Notes under the pieces: model-generated
Seen by the model: only the letters and a program-made list of their open reading frames with translations
The model's database searches: none
What the model was told of the DNA's origin: nothing
In this document: positions 63,601 through 64,000 of the stretch, in pieces
How positions within the stretch are numbered: position 1 is the stretch's first letter
Layout of the letters: each line of letters begins with the position of its first letter
Origin: Zhengella mangrovi
Lineage (GTDB): Bacteria; Pseudomonadota; Alphaproteobacteria; Rhizobiales; Rhizobiaceae
Length of the DNA: 64,000 bases
Assembly: GCF_002727065.1 (NCBI RefSeq)
Contig: NZ_PDVP01000003.1
Location: forward strand, 310,001-374,000
Reading direction: 5' to 3'
Program-made: the position numbers and the translations under genes

Positions 63601-64000
63601 GACCTACTACATCGCCGTGGACGGCTTCAGCGGCAACACCGGCACGTTCAGCCTGAACGTCTCGACGTCCGGCGGCACGACCCTTGGCGCCGTTGTCGCG
63701 TCCGTCCTGCCGACGGCCCGGGCGACGCAGACCGGAACGGCGGTGACGGCCTTTGCCACCATCATCAACCCGAACGCCGCCACGGCGACCGGCTGCAGCA
63801 TCGCCCTGCCGTCCGCCATCGCCGGAACCACCTTCCTCTACCAGACGACCAACGCGTCCAACGTGCCCATCGGCACCGCGAACACGCCGGTCAACATCGC
63901 CGCCGGCGGATCGCAGGGCTTCTACTTCGCCCTGTCGCCGACCGCGGCCGCGTCGAGCAACATCCCGCTCGTCTTCGACTGCACCAACACCTCGCCCGCC
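60617..64000 (+). CDS. large exported Asp-box beta-propeller protein with BACON-like and PPC-like domains (3' end outside window)
   Basis: The frame is open from the ATG at 60617 (AGGGAG 6 bases upstream) to the window edge: 1128 codons without a stop. An N-terminal hydrophobic segment (FLVVAVLTLAGALGLHLTAI) is a signal or anchor. From about 110 to 775 it is a sortilin/BNR-type propeller with at least ten Asp-box motifs of the S/T-x-D/N-x-G-x-T/N-W form (for example near residues 156, 210, 263, 309, 358, 447, 589, 687 and 731). A BACON-like domain (about 783-890; WTTISPASGTI), a PPC-like domain (about 897-1015; NSVWYKVTIPSSTTLHV) and another beta-rich region follow. It is probably a secreted or surface carbohydrate- or protein-binding factor. 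It shows no catalytic residues that I can identify. Confidence 0.85.
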   Translation, partial: MEQHLRARIAEAIRHFLVVAVLTLAGALGLHLTAIAQEAGHEVDELTQEPEGTPAERLLWFYLPRAFPFDRVPPGSFQAARREYEQRFGPDSGYEQPASPTGTVPSINVGNWSAIGPTPIQSGSNQFSGRISSVAVHPTNGNIVYIGGAQGGIWKSSDGGSTWIATSDQACSLAMGDIEIDPVNPNIVYAGTGELHNSADSYYGCGVLRSTNGGTSWQQMGASVFDTTSGGARIARIKVRPSTAGSTTATTVFAASDFGLYRSTDSGQNWTRVLTGVVSDVAISDNNQNIVIAAIGSAFGGSTNGIYRSTDGGATWAQVTSGLPTSSIGRINIDMRGQYAYAVMQNSSTFQMLGIWRTTDDGANWTQRTATGASCGSQCWYDMHIKIAPNSLETVYMGGVSLYKSTDGASSFSNITNGIHVDQHDLAFHPVVADTVYAANDGGLFRSLDGGATWTQRNSGLNISQFYGGLSVAPTGSQPISGGTQDNHTVLYTGSTVWTDVNFSGVGGCDGAFTLINPSNTNIRYGMCQWQQNASYSGPRRNDTGNGGTYFLKKTGINAGDRGQFIPPLRMSPTTPTRVYFGTYRLYRSTNQGDAWTAVSNDLTSGGSRSAISMMAEAKTNSNAMYVVTNDGKAWYSSNAQSGSPTWTDRSSGLPTRAMSYVAVDPTNADNAIVTAQGFGTGHVYRTTNAGATWTNISGNLIDVPVNTVVIDPGEPTTHFWIGTDLGVYRTTDGGTTWTPFNTNLPLLAVFDLVFQESTGDLYAATHGRGAWKAASSSGSPSMTVTPTTAFNSTGAQGGPFLPNSQTYTVTNNGTGSVNWTASDSAAWTTISPASGTIVQGASTAVIVSINTTANTLAPNTYNSTVNFTNTTNGTGNTSRAVALTVTGGSTGPANDNFANATNIGTLPYAVTGQTNVGATSETGEPALSAPNNSVWYKVTIPSSTTLHVDTNGSALDTYIGLFSGSSVSSLTTLATNDDGGTNLASLIEMAVNAGTYYIAVDGFSGNTGTFSLNVSTSGGTTLGAVVASVLPTARATQTGTAVTAFATIINPNAATATGCSIALPSAIAGTTFLYQTTNASNVPIGTANTPVNIAAGGSQGFYFALSPTAAASSNIPLVFDCTNTSPA

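Overview
The window is about 64 kb of GC-rich DNA with densely packed, often ATGA-coupled operons. Gene content (glycerol ABC transporter glpSTPQUV, alphaproteobacterial-type NnrR sites, nosRZDFYLX, pseudoazurin, short CTAG-ended intergenic repeats) points to an alphaproteobacterium, most likely of the order Hyphomicrobiales. The genus cannot be fixed from the sequence alone. No rRNA, tRNA, CRISPR array, insertion sequence or prophage was recognised by eye.

Layout. 1-1550: the tail of an unknown gene, two very small genes and an OxyR-like LysR regulator that lacks the redox cysteines. 1579-11956: a complete glycerol uptake and catabolism locus (glpD-glpSTPQUV-glpK on the minus strand, with divergent glpR). 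11990-22499: an accessory block on the minus strand with a FadL-type outer-membrane protein, a 2686-residue exported multidomain protein carrying a C-type-lectin-like domain and Cys-bearing repeats, and a small periplasmic Sel1/peptidoglycan-binding protein translationally coupled to it. This is the least described part of the window.

22687-35469: a minus-strand nitrate respiration operon, narK1-narK2-narGHJI-parvulin-carbonic anhydrase-moaA-mogA. It supplies two transporters, the membrane nitrate reductase, its chaperones and molybdenum cofactor enzymes. 35726-48519: a divergent Crp/Fnr regulator (NarR-like), nosRZDFYLX (nitrous oxide reductase), pseudoazurin, a DUF1858 protein, a second Crp/Fnr regulator (NnrR) and nnrS. 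Nitrite and NO reductase genes are not in this window. Two operator classes can be read: TTGAT/TTGAC-type boxes at nar/narR and TTGCG-N4-CGCAA-type boxes at nosR, pseudoazurin/DUF1858 and nnrR/nnrS. They parallel two different recognition helices in the two regulators.

48531-58768: CoA-thioester metabolism. It holds an operon of crotonase, CaiB-type CoA-transferase, MaoC hydratase and a ketopantoate-reductase/VOC fusion with a divergent LysR regulator. Next come an acyl-CoA ligase remnant, a thiolase and a bifunctional hydratase/dehydrogenase, then an FMN-dependent lactate-type dehydrogenase behind a GntR-type operator. 58705-64000: a solitary amino-acid-type binding protein, a small IPT/TIG protein and the first 1128 codons of a large exported Asp-box beta-propeller protein that runs off the window.
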